Origin: Desulfobacula sp.
GTDB taxonomy: Bacteria; Desulfobacterota; Desulfobacteria; Desulfobacterales; Desulfobacteraceae
Assembly (NCBI RefSeq): GCF_021107415.1
Contig: NZ_JAIOSW010000099.1
Span: forward strand, 1-5,304
DNA length: 5,304 nt
Direction of reading: 5' to 3'
Positions within the stretch are counted from its first letter, which is position 1; each line of letters opens with the position of its first letter. The notes beneath the pieces were generated by a model that saw only the letters and a list, made by a program, of their open reading frames with translations, was not told where the DNA came from and did not search any database. Position numbers and translations under genes: made by a program. Shown piece by piece: positions 1-5,304 of the stretch.

Positions 1-1543
1 CATCAGCCGGCGTATATTCCAGTCTATAAAGGTCTTCCGGGGTCAGATGATATGGCTCAGCACATTTGTCGCAAACCTTTCGTAAAAGCCTCTGGGCCAA
101 TACACATACAACAGTTGAAGATACTAAAAAAGCATCTATATCCATATTCATAAGCCGGATCAGACCGCCGATGCTGTCTTCCGTATGAAAAGTGGTCAAA
201 ACTTTATGACCGGTTAATGCTGCATGAACGGCAACATCGGCTGAATAGGTGTCTCTGATTTCTCCGATTACAATAACATCCGGGTCCTGTCTTACAATAT
301 GCCTTAAAGTTTCCTTATACGTCAGATTAATACTCGGGTTTATTGAACACTGGATAACATCCTTCACGATATATTCGACAGGTTCTTCTGCGGTTATGAT
401 ACTGATTTCAGGTTTTTTGATATGATTGATGCACGAATAAACCGTTGTTGTTTTACCGGAACCTGTTGGTCCGGTGACAAGGACAACACCACTTGGTATA
501 TTCAGGGCATCCTGTAAAAACCGTTTCAGCAGTTTTGGCGACATACCGATATGTTCAATACCGATAAGCTGATTCATGTTGTTCAGGATTCTCAGAACGA
601 TCTTCTCGCCAAAAACCGATACGTAAAAAGAGACTCGTAAATCATATTCAGTACCATTAAAATCAAAAGAGATTCTTCCACCCTGATGCATTCTTTTTTC
701 AGCAATATTTGCACTGCTCATGATTTTTATACGGCTGGTCAGCATGGGTCTGATTTCAAGGGGAAAATCTTTGTAATGGACCAGAATCCCATCCTGTCTG
801 AAACGAACCGAAAATTTATTTTTAAACGGTTCAAAATGAATATCAGAGGCTTCCTCTAAGATGGCACTCTGTATGATGGAATCCACAATGGCCTGCACAG
901 ATTCTTCTTTAGGGATGGTGGTTTTTGTCCCATATTCCAATTTGTTTAATGATGAAAAAATGGCATTATGGGACGCAACAGCTATAATAAAATCAGAACC
1001 AAATATTTCAGCAACACTTTTAATACTTTCTTTATTGAAAGGATCAGCAAAAGCGATTAATGGTTTGCCTTTTTGTTGATACATGGGGAGAATGCTGTAA
1101 TGTCTATATAATTTGATACTGGCTTTGGAGATCAGTTTTTTGTCTATTTCCTGGATATCCGGTTCAATGTGCAAAAATCCAAACTGGATGTATAGCAGGT
1201 CACGAAAATCATCTTCTGTGATAAAATTTTGTTCAACCAGTATTTCTCCAAGCCTTTTCCCCTTGCTGTCTTTTTGTATTCTCAGTGCAGCCTCAAGTTT
1301 TTCATTTGTAATATATCCAAACTCAACTAGAAGATCACCGATTTTAAGAGAATGCTTGTGACGGGCTAGAGCTGTTTTGATCTGCTTATCTGTTACATAT
1401 TTCAAATCCTTTAGAATATCTAAAAGCCGTTTGGAGGAGACGATTTTTGTTTTTATTTTTTTTGCATGCCGGATTTGCTTATCGGTTATCAGTTTTTCTT
1501 TAATTAGACAGGAGAATATTTCGTCGGTAATGTTATTTTTCAT
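1..1543 (-). CDS. GspE/PulE/PilB-family secretion or pilus assembly ATPase, C-terminus cut by window edge
   Basis: This is a hexameric cytoplasmic ATPase of the type II secretion/type IV pilus class, which powers pilin assembly at the inner membrane. The frame is open for 514 codons and runs off the left edge. Residues 9-120 form MshEN-like helical repeats. About 125-215 fits the rest of the T2SSE_N domain. The ATPase core opens with ILEEASDIHFEP (D234-P239). Walker A is GPTGSGKT (358-365), the Walker B region is VIVIGEIRD (GEIRD at 427-431), and the His box is TTFHTED (H453). AQRLLRKVCDKC gives C491 and C494, the first half of the usual zinc-binding tetracysteine; the second half should lie beyond the edge. 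The Asp-box region (303-314) departs from the usual pattern. The ATG at 1543 has GGAGG 15 bases upstream. The gene lies 62 bases after nadA. No other secretion or pilus gene is in the window, so GspE, PilB and MshE cannot be told apart. Confidence 0.93.
   Translation of the reverse strand, partial: MKNNITDEIFSCLIKEKLITDKQIRHAKKIKTKIVSSKRLLDILKDLKYVTDKQIKTALARHKHSLKIGDLLVEFGYITNEKLEAALRIQKDSKGKRLGEILVEQNFITEDDFRDLLYIQFGFLHIEPDIQEIDKKLISKASIKLYRHYSILPMYQQKGKPLIAFADPFNKESIKSVAEIFGSDFIIAVASHNAIFSSLNKLEYGTKTTIPKEESVQAIVDSIIQSAILEEASDIHFEPFKNKFSVRFRQDGILVHYKDFPLEIRPMLTSRIKIMSSANIAEKRMHQGGRISFDFNGTEYDLRVSFYVSVFGEKIVLRILNNMNQLIGIEHIGMSPKLLKRFLQDALNIPSGVVLVTGPTGSGKTTTVYSCINHIKKPEISIITAEEPVEYIVKDVIQCSINPSINLTYKETLRHIVRQDPDVIVIGEIRDTYSADVAVHAALTGHKVLTTFHTEDSIGGLIRLMNMDIDAFLVSSTVVCVLAQRLLRKVCDKCAEPYHLTPEDLYRLEYTPAD
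1184..1519 (-). other. Tandem MshEN-like repeats in the ATPase N-terminus (residues 9-120)
   Basis: Four similar units of about 30 residues follow one another. Each contains a turn with the pattern I/V-T-x-x-x-I/L/F: ITDKQI (from residue 19), VTDKQI (50), ITNEKL (78) and ITEDDF (108). The last two units read K-I-G-D-L-L...L-R-I-Q (67-90) and R-L-G-E-I-L...L-Y-I-Q (97-120). They fit the paired 24-residue LG...Q motifs of MshEN domains, some of which bind cyclic di-GMP. The first pair has lost key residues: the LG of the second unit is LL (40-41), and its terminal Gln position is His (62). Ligand binding is an inference from the pattern, not something the sequence proves. Confidence 0.7.
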
Positions 1544-1558
1544 CAGAATCTTGGCTTC

Positions 1559-1563
1559 CCTCC
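1559..1563 (-). promoter_or_regulatory. Ribosome binding site (GGAGG) of the ATPase gene, far from the ATG
   Basis: On the minus strand GGAGG lies 15 bases before the ATG at 1543, longer than the usual 5-9. In-frame ATT (1549-1547) and CTG (1546-1544) codons lie 9 and 12 bases from it and are possible but rare starts. The ATG remains the simplest choice, since a start two or three codons earlier would add only two residues at most. Confidence 0.5.
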
Positions 1564-1605
1564 AAAAAAAAGGATTAATAATAATCTGAATATATTATAA
1601 AAAGA

Positions 1606-2496
1606 TTAAAGGTCAATCATTTTTTGAACTGCTCCTAATGCATTTTTTCTTATGTTTTCCGGAACCTTGATCTCTCCGGTTAAGTTTTCAAGACTATCCG
1701 CCAAATTCTCAAGATTGATTTTTTTCATATCTATACAATACATTTTTTCAGATGCAGGAAAGAATTTTTTCTTTGGATATGCTTTTGAGATGGGGTAAAG
1801 CAATCCTGTTTCCGTCCCTATGATAAAAGATACTTGATCAGACTCTCCGGCAAACTTTATCATACCTGAGGTGGATTGGATGCTGTCGGCAAGTGCCAGA
1901 ACTTCGGGCGGGCATTCCGGATGAGCAATAAAAAGTGCGTCCGGGTGGTCTTTTCTGGCCTTATTGACATTCTGTGCGGTTAAGATGTTGTGAAAGGGGC
2001 AGTATCCATCCCAAAGGTGGATTTTTTTTGTTGTATTTGCAGCCGCGTATCTGGCAAGATTTTTATCCGGTACCATCAGGATTTCATCGGCATCTATGCT
2101 GTTTACAACTTTAATGACATTGGCAGAAGTGCAGCAGATATCAGAGACTGCTTTTACGGCAGCAGAAGAATTGACATAGGTGATGACCGGAATGTTTCCC
2201 AGGGCTTGTTTTTTTGTCGTTAAAGCAATTGGATCAACCATATCTGCCATGGGGCAGCCCGCACCGGTGTGGGGTAACAATACAGTCTTTTCAGGAGAAA
2301 GGATAAAAGCGGTTTCAGCCATGAAATGAACACCGCAGAAGACAATTATGTCTGCTTTGGTTTTTGAGGCTTTGATGCTCAGTTCAAGAGAGTCCCCACA
2401 AAGATCGGCAATATCCTGGATTTCAGGAGGTTGATAATTATGTGCCAGAATAATGGCATTTTTCTCTTTGGCAAGTTGTCTGATTTTTCCTTTCAT
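1606..2496 (-). CDS. nadA: Quinolinate synthase NadA, [4Fe-4S] enzyme of NAD biosynthesis
   Basis: NadA condenses iminoaspartate (made by NadB or an aspartate dehydrogenase) with dihydroxyacetone phosphate to give quinolinate, in the cytoplasm. The 296-residue length is typical of the shorter NadA class. The three cluster cysteines are visible: C81 in GAGCPMADM, C166 in DGYCPFH and C254 in KMYC. Active-site positions known from the family are also present: H19 and Y21 (AHNYQPPEIQDIADLCGDS), S36, Y107 and N109 (TYVNS), S124 (CCTSAN), and H192 with E194 (AHPECPPEV). The protein looks complete and functional. The ATG at 2496 has AAGG seven bases upstream, and the gene starts 20 bases after lolA, which suggests cotranscription. 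nadB and nadC are not in the window. The cluster of this family is oxygen-sensitive, which suits an anaerobe but does not prove one. Confidence 0.98.
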   Translation of the reverse strand: MKGKIRQLAKEKNAIILAHNYQPPEIQDIADLCGDSLELSIKASKTKADIIVFCGVHFMAETAFILSPEKTVLLPHTGAGCPMADMVDPIALTTKKQALGNIPVITYVNSSAAVKAVSDICCTSANVIKVVNSIDADEILMVPDKNLARYAAANTTKKIHLWDGYCPFHNILTAQNVNKARKDHPDALFIAHPECPPEVLALADSIQSTSGMIKFAGESDQVSFIIGTETGLLYPISKAYPKKKFFPASEKMYCIDMKKINLENLADSLENLTGEIKVPENIRKNALGAVQKMIDL

Positions 2497-2516
2497 TGTG
2501 TAACCTTAAATTATTA

Positions 2517-3185
2517 TCAATCCATTTTTATTATATTGACCCCGTCAGGCACCTTAAACTCAAATACGTCCGGGTTGATTTTTTTAAATTGAATGTTACT
2601 GAATTCAAACAGGGTGGTGTCATCATAAGGGTTATACGTGACAACTCTTATGATTTCACTGTTTTTTTGTGATATCCGGATAACAATCGAAGAAATATCG
2701 GGATTTTTTCTCTTGGTATTTAGATTAATTTCCACATAATCTGCTGCAACCTCTTTTACGCTGATGGAAAAATTTTTTCTGATAAGGGAAATATCTGATA
2801 AAAATGCCCCGCCGGCACCGGATTTAAAAAACTGGGAGGCATCACCTGTCATGACCTGGTTTTCCTGGGGCCGAAAAATCCACAGCAATTTGCCATTGGT
2901 TATGATTTCATGGCGCTCGGGTTCCAAATATTGCCATTTCATTTTTCCGGGATGACTGAAAGAGGCTCTGCCGGATGCTTTTTCAGTGATATCAAGAGCG
3001 GCAAGCCTTGATATCTGTGTAAAGTCGGCCTTAAAGCTTTTACCGGCGTATTTTTTTTCAATGGCATTTAAAATATCTTCTTTGATAATGTCGCTGCCTG
3101 TGGCAGATGCAATTGAAAAAAAAAGGCAACAGCAGATAATAGAAGAAAATAGGTTCAGGCTGATCCTGTGGAATAAAGATTTCAA
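2517..3185 (-). CDS. lolA: LolA-type outer-membrane lipoprotein carrier protein, TTG start
   Basis: LolA takes lipoproteins released by the inner-membrane LolCDE transporter and carries them across the periplasm to the outer membrane. The 222-residue precursor begins with a signal peptide: basic start (K2, H6, R7), hydrophobic core about 11-25, likely cleavage after A-S-A28. The mature part shows the family signatures in order: FKADFTQ (51-57), SGRASFSHPGKMKWQYLEP (71-89) and NGKLLWIFRPQENQV (97-111). The rest fits the half-open beta barrel of the LolA/LppC-like fold. The start codon is TTG with a well-placed AAAGGA; the first in-frame ATG would remove the signal peptide and the first signature, so it can be excluded. 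Three consecutive cysteines (18-20) in the signal core do not form a lipobox. The gene lies 21 bases after the acyl-CoA synthetase and 20 before nadA. A LolA paralogue with another client is possible. Confidence 0.93.
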   Translation of the reverse strand: MKSLFHRISLNLFSSIICCCLFFSIASATGSDIIKEDILNAIEKKYAGKSFKADFTQISRLAALDITEKASGRASFSHPGKMKWQYLEPERHEIITNGKLLWIFRPQENQVMTGDASQFFKSGAGGAFLSDISLIRKNFSISVKEVAADYVEINLNTKRKNPDISSIVIRISQKNSEIIRVVTYNPYDDTTLFEFSNIQFKKINPDVFEFKVPDGVNIIKMD

Positions 3186-3189
3186 TTGA

Positions 3190-3197
3190 TTTCCTTT
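3190..3197 (-). promoter_or_regulatory. Ribosome binding site that fixes the TTG start of lolA
   Basis: The minus strand reads AAAGGAAATCAATTG. The AAGGA core lies six bases before the TTG at 3185-3183, an ideal distance. No ATG or GTG is available near it in frame, so this site decides the start. It lies in the 21-base gap after the TAG stop of the acyl-CoA synthetase. Confidence 0.75.
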
Positions 3198-3206
3198 ATT
3201 ATAAGA

Positions 3207-4796
3207 CTATCGAAGAAGTGTTCGAATATCTTTTCGTTTATCTTCAGCATATATTCTTCGCAGCTTTGGTTTTTCAATTTTTCCGGTGGGGTTTCTGGGG
3301 ACATCTCCAAAAAAAATTTTTTTCAATTGTTTGTATCGGGGCAGTTCCTGTTGAAATTCGACAATATCACTTTCGCAAAGCATACATCCGGGTTTAACAC
3401 TGATAATTCCGGCAGGAATTTCCCCAAGTCTTTCATCCGGGATACCAATGACGGCAATATCTTTTATTTTTTTGTTTTTCTGGAAAAAATTTTCAATTTC
3501 AACGGGGAAGATATTTTCTCCACCATAGATAATCATGTCTTTTTTACGGTCCACAAGCCAGATAAATCCGTCTATATCATATCGGGCAATATCGCCGGTA
3601 TAAAGCCATCCATCTTTGAGTGCCTTTGCGGTTGCTTCGGGGTTTTTATAATACTCTTTCATTACCCCGGGTCCTTTGATAATGAGTTCGCCTGATTCAT
3701 TGCCGAAAAGCAGGCTCCCCTGTTTGTCCACAATTTTTGCTTCCCAGTCAGACCCTGGCAGCCCGATGGGGCCGATTCGGTCAGCATTTTCAAGTCCTAA
3801 ATGGACACATCCCGGACCGGTTGATTCTGTCAGACCGTAGTTTGTGTCATAATCCTGGCCGGGAAAATATATTTTCCAGTTTTCAATCAGGCTGGGTGGC
3901 ACGGGTTGGGCACCAGCATGCATCAATCGCCATTGGGAAAGCGTGAATTTTGAAAGGTCAATCTCTTTATTTTCAATGGCAATAAGGATATCGTGGGCCC
4001 AGGGAACCAGAAGCCAGACAATGGTGCACTTTTCTTCGGAGACAGCTTCAATAATCCACTGCGGTTTTACACCTTTCAGAAGGATGGATTTCCCTCCCAC
4101 AAGAAAACTGCCCATCCAGTGCATCTTGGCACCGGTATGATACAGGGGGGGGATGCAAAGAAAGATGTCTTCATGGGTCTGTCCATGATGGGCATGCTCA
4201 ACTTCGCAGGCATGCTCAAGGTTTTTGTGGGTTAAAAGAACGGCTTTGGGATTACCTGTTGTGCCACTGGTAAAATAAAGGGCGGCGTCATCCTCTATAT
4301 TAAGTTCGACATCAGGTGGATTGTTTCCTGATGCAGATTCGATAAACGTTTCATATTGGACTGCCCAGTCCGGGCATAAAGTTGCAGGACCTGTGAAAAT
4401 CCAAAGCTGAACAGATTTTTCAAGCTCATTTTTTACAGTTTTAATTTTTTCAATGAATTCTTCACCGAAAATAAAAATTTTTGCTTCAGCCGTATTTGTA
4501 CAAACAAGGATTTTATCAGATTCAAACCTGAAGTTTAAAGGAACTGCCCATGCGCCGGAGGAAAGGATGCCAAAATAAATGGGAAGCCATTCAAGGCAGT
4601 TTGTCATCAATTGTACAATTTTGTCCCCTTTTTGAATGCCCTTTTTTGTGAGAGCATTGGCAACCTGATTGGATGTTTTGTAAAACTCTTTCCATGTAAT
4701 GGATTTTCTGGTTTTTAAAGAAGGCGTCCGTTCGACAAGTGCGGTCTTATCTTTATACATTAAAGCATTTTTGGCTAAAATCCGGGTAATAATCAT
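3207..4796 (-). CDS. AMP-forming acyl-CoA synthetase (class I adenylate-forming enzyme), substrate unknown
   Basis: The enzyme activates a carboxylic acid with ATP to an acyl-AMP and transfers the acyl group to coenzyme A. The 529 residues match the usual family length. All core motifs are present: phosphate-binding loop YFTSGTTGNPKA (174-185), NYGLTEST (319-326), YTGD with D402, hinge region VDRKKDMIIYGGENIFPVEIE split around R417 and D420, and the catalytic lysine in NPTGKIEK (K506). The GGENIFPVEIE form is typical of fatty, aromatic or other organic acid CoA ligases rather than peptide synthetases. The N-terminus (AKNALMYKDKTALVE) fits the family start, and a TAG directly precedes the ATG in frame, so ATG 4796 is well supported; its ribosome site (AAGGG, 12 or 13 bases away) is weak. 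It is the first gene after the dnaK terminator and probably heads the unit with lolA and nadA. The substrate could be a medium- or long-chain fatty acid or an aromatic acid; the sequence does not decide. Confidence 0.93.
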   Translation of the reverse strand: MIITRILAKNALMYKDKTALVERTPSLKTRKSITWKEFYKTSNQVANALTKKGIQKGDKIVQLMTNCLEWLPIYFGILSSGAWAVPLNFRFESDKILVCTNTAEAKIFIFGEEFIEKIKTVKNELEKSVQLWIFTGPATLCPDWAVQYETFIESASGNNPPDVELNIEDDAALYFTSGTTGNPKAVLLTHKNLEHACEVEHAHHGQTHEDIFLCIPPLYHTGAKMHWMGSFLVGGKSILLKGVKPQWIIEAVSEEKCTIVWLLVPWAHDILIAIENKEIDLSKFTLSQWRLMHAGAQPVPPSLIENWKIYFPGQDYDTNYGLTESTGPGCVHLGLENADRIGPIGLPGSDWEAKIVDKQGSLLFGNESGELIIKGPGVMKEYYKNPEATAKALKDGWLYTGDIARYDIDGFIWLVDRKKDMIIYGGENIFPVEIENFFQKNKKIKDIAVIGIPDERLGEIPAGIISVKPGCMLCESDIVEFQQELPRYKQLKKIFFGDVPRNPTGKIEKPKLRRIYAEDKRKDIRTLLR

Positions 4797-4823
4797 CTAT
4801 AATACGCGCCCTTCTATAAATAT

Positions 4824-4862
4824 AAAAAATCCTGCCGCGCAACTATAGAACACGGCAGGATT
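4824..4862 (-). terminator. Intrinsic terminator of dnaK
   Basis: A perfect 10-base-pair stem, AATCCTGCCG (4828-4837) with CGGCAGGATT (4853-4862), encloses a 15-base loop. Read on the minus strand, the stem is followed by a run of six T (partly shared with the stem base) and then ATATTTATA. The T run is on the side expected for transcripts leaving dnaK. On the plus strand the hairpin is not followed by a T run, so it should act in one direction only. It lies 45 bases after the dnaK stop. Confidence 0.9.
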
Positions 4863-4865
4863 ATA
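4860..4865 (-). promoter_or_regulatory. Candidate -10 box (TATAAT) for the acyl-CoA synthetase unit, overlapping the terminator foot
   Basis: The minus strand carries a perfect TATAAT directly before the hairpin. A start about seven bases further would fall near 4853, at the end of the first stem arm, leaving a leader of roughly 57 bases before the ATG at 4796. No matching -35 box is seen at 16-18 bases; TTGGAC is present but at only 13. The box may be chance in AT-rich sequence. Confidence 0.3.
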
Positions 4866-4907
4866 TTCAACAGGTTTTGTCCAAATTCTATTGGGTTCTA
4901 TCAGATT

Positions 4908-5304
4908 TTACTTATCTTTTTTAACCTCTTCGAAATCAGCATCAACAACATCCTCGTCATCCTGTGAAGCAGCACCGGCATCAGCGCCCGGAGTACCTTG
5001 TCCATCCTGTCCACCCTGTCCGTCCTGTCCTTCTTGGGCTGCCTGCTGGTACATGGCCTCGGCAAGTTTATGAGATGCCTGGGAAAGGGTTTCAACTTTC
5101 TGTTTGATCTCATCAATATTGGTTGAATCTTTGGCCTGTTTCAATGCTTCAACAGCCGCTTCGATATTTTTCCTGGTTTCTTCGTCAACCTTGTCACCAT
5201 GCTCTTTTAATGTTTTTTCAGTTTGATCAACAAGTGCTTCAGCATTATTTTTGGTATCAACCAATTCTTTTTTCTTTTTATCTTCATCTGCATGCATTTC
5301 CGCA
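4908..5304 (-). CDS. dnaK: Chaperone DnaK (Hsp70), C-terminal end only
   Basis: DnaK is the ATP-dependent cytoplasmic Hsp70 that works with DnaJ and GrpE in protein folding and the heat-shock response. Only the last 132 codons are in the window; the gene continues past the right edge. The visible part is the alpha-helical lid of the substrate-binding domain: AEMHADEDKKKKELVDTKN matches the conserved segment after the beta sandwich, followed by charged helices up to SQASHKLAEAMYQQAAQ. A disordered glycine- and glutamine-rich linker follows, then the characteristic acidic tail DDEDVVDADFEEVKKDK. The ATPase domain and the peptide-binding core are not visible. The ATG at 5295-5297 is an internal Met within the lid, not a start. 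The gene ends with TAA and is followed by its own terminator, which separates it from the downstream unit. Confidence 0.97.
   Translation of the reverse strand, partial: AEMHADEDKKKKELVDTKNNAEALVDQTEKTLKEHGDKVDEETRKNIEAAVEALKQAKDSTNIDEIKQKVETLSQASHKLAEAMYQQAAQEGQDGQGGQDGQGTPGADAGAASQDDEDVVDADFEEVKKDK
4999..5034. repeat. Four tandem 9-base units within the dnaK tail
   Basis: Units of the form TGTCCnnCC follow each other without gaps: TGTCCATCC, TGTCCACCC, TGTCCGTCC and the degenerate TGTCCTTCT. On the coding strand they give three-residue repeats EGQ, DGQ, GGQ, DGQ in the disordered linker before the acidic tail. Because the unit is a multiple of three, copy-number change would keep the frame. 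Confidence 0.85.

Noticed and set aside
861..1589. Three short plus-strand open frames (861-1079, 1113-1361, 1377-1589)
   Set aside because: All overlie the intact minus-strand ATPase reading frame, which shows family motifs throughout. They have no convincing protein features of their own.
1594..1599. TATAAT on the minus strand in the nadA-ATPase gap, as a separate promoter for the ATPase
   Set aside because: The only -35-like sequence, TTGACC at 1616-1611, is 11 bases away, which is too close. The gap is very AT-rich, so a chance match is likely. A separate promoter cannot be excluded.
1564..1605. A possible terminator between nadA and the ATPase gene
   Set aside because: There is a T-rich run on the minus strand (1570-1564) but no GC-containing stem before it, so nothing supports termination here.
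3186..3695. A 169-codon open frame on the plus strand
   Set aside because: It lies antisense to the C-terminal part of the acyl-CoA synthetase, whose motifs there (A8 and A10) are clear. Its translation is rich in F, I and S with no recognisable domain, as expected for the reverse reading of an AT-rich gene.
4863..4907. A second small hairpin between the dnaK stop and the terminator
   Set aside because: Only four-base pairings such as CCAA with TTGG can be drawn; these are too weak to call a structure.
4901..5116. A 71-codon minus-strand frame overlapping the dnaK end
   Set aside because: It is an alternative frame of the dnaK tail; the basic, low-complexity translation comes from the 9-base repeats and the acidic tail codons. 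The DnaK frame is clearly the coding one.

Overview
The window carries five protein genes, all read from the minus strand, so transcription runs from right to left. The sequence is AT-rich by eye. It resembles an anaerobic Gram-negative bacterium of the Desulfobacterota (Desulfobacteraceae-like). This placement is an inference: the signs are a LolA protein (so an outer membrane), a GspE/PilB-class ATPase with MshEN-type N-terminal repeats, and the general style of the proteins. No marker in the window fixes the taxonomy.

Layout from right to left: (1) 5304-4908 is the C-terminal end of the Hsp70 chaperone DnaK, cut by the window edge. It is followed by a strong intrinsic terminator at 4862-4824. 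(2) 4796-3207 is an AMP-forming acyl-CoA synthetase. (3) 3185-2517 is a LolA-type periplasmic lipoprotein carrier that starts with TTG. (4) 2496-1606 is the quinolinate synthase NadA with its three cluster cysteines. (5) 1543-1 is a GspE/PulE/PilB-family secretion or pilus ATPase whose C-terminal end lies beyond the left edge.

Genes 2 to 4 are separated by only 21 and 20 bases, and gene 5 follows after 62 bases. They look like one transcription unit that begins just downstream of the dnaK terminator. A perfect TATAAT sits at the upstream foot of the terminator hairpin. It could serve as the -10 of a promoter whose RNA starts beyond the first stem arm and so escapes termination; there is no good -35. 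The genes share no obvious pathway: fatty or organic acid activation, lipoprotein transport, NAD biosynthesis and a type II secretion/type IV pilus class motor.

Most of the window is ordinary housekeeping sequence. The most interesting part is the N-terminus of the ATPase. It holds four helix-turn-helix-like units in two pairs. The second pair fits the MshEN cyclic-di-GMP-binding pattern and the first pair is degenerate. I found no mobile element, tRNA, rRNA, CRISPR array or defence system. No gene-free stretch exceeds 111 bases.
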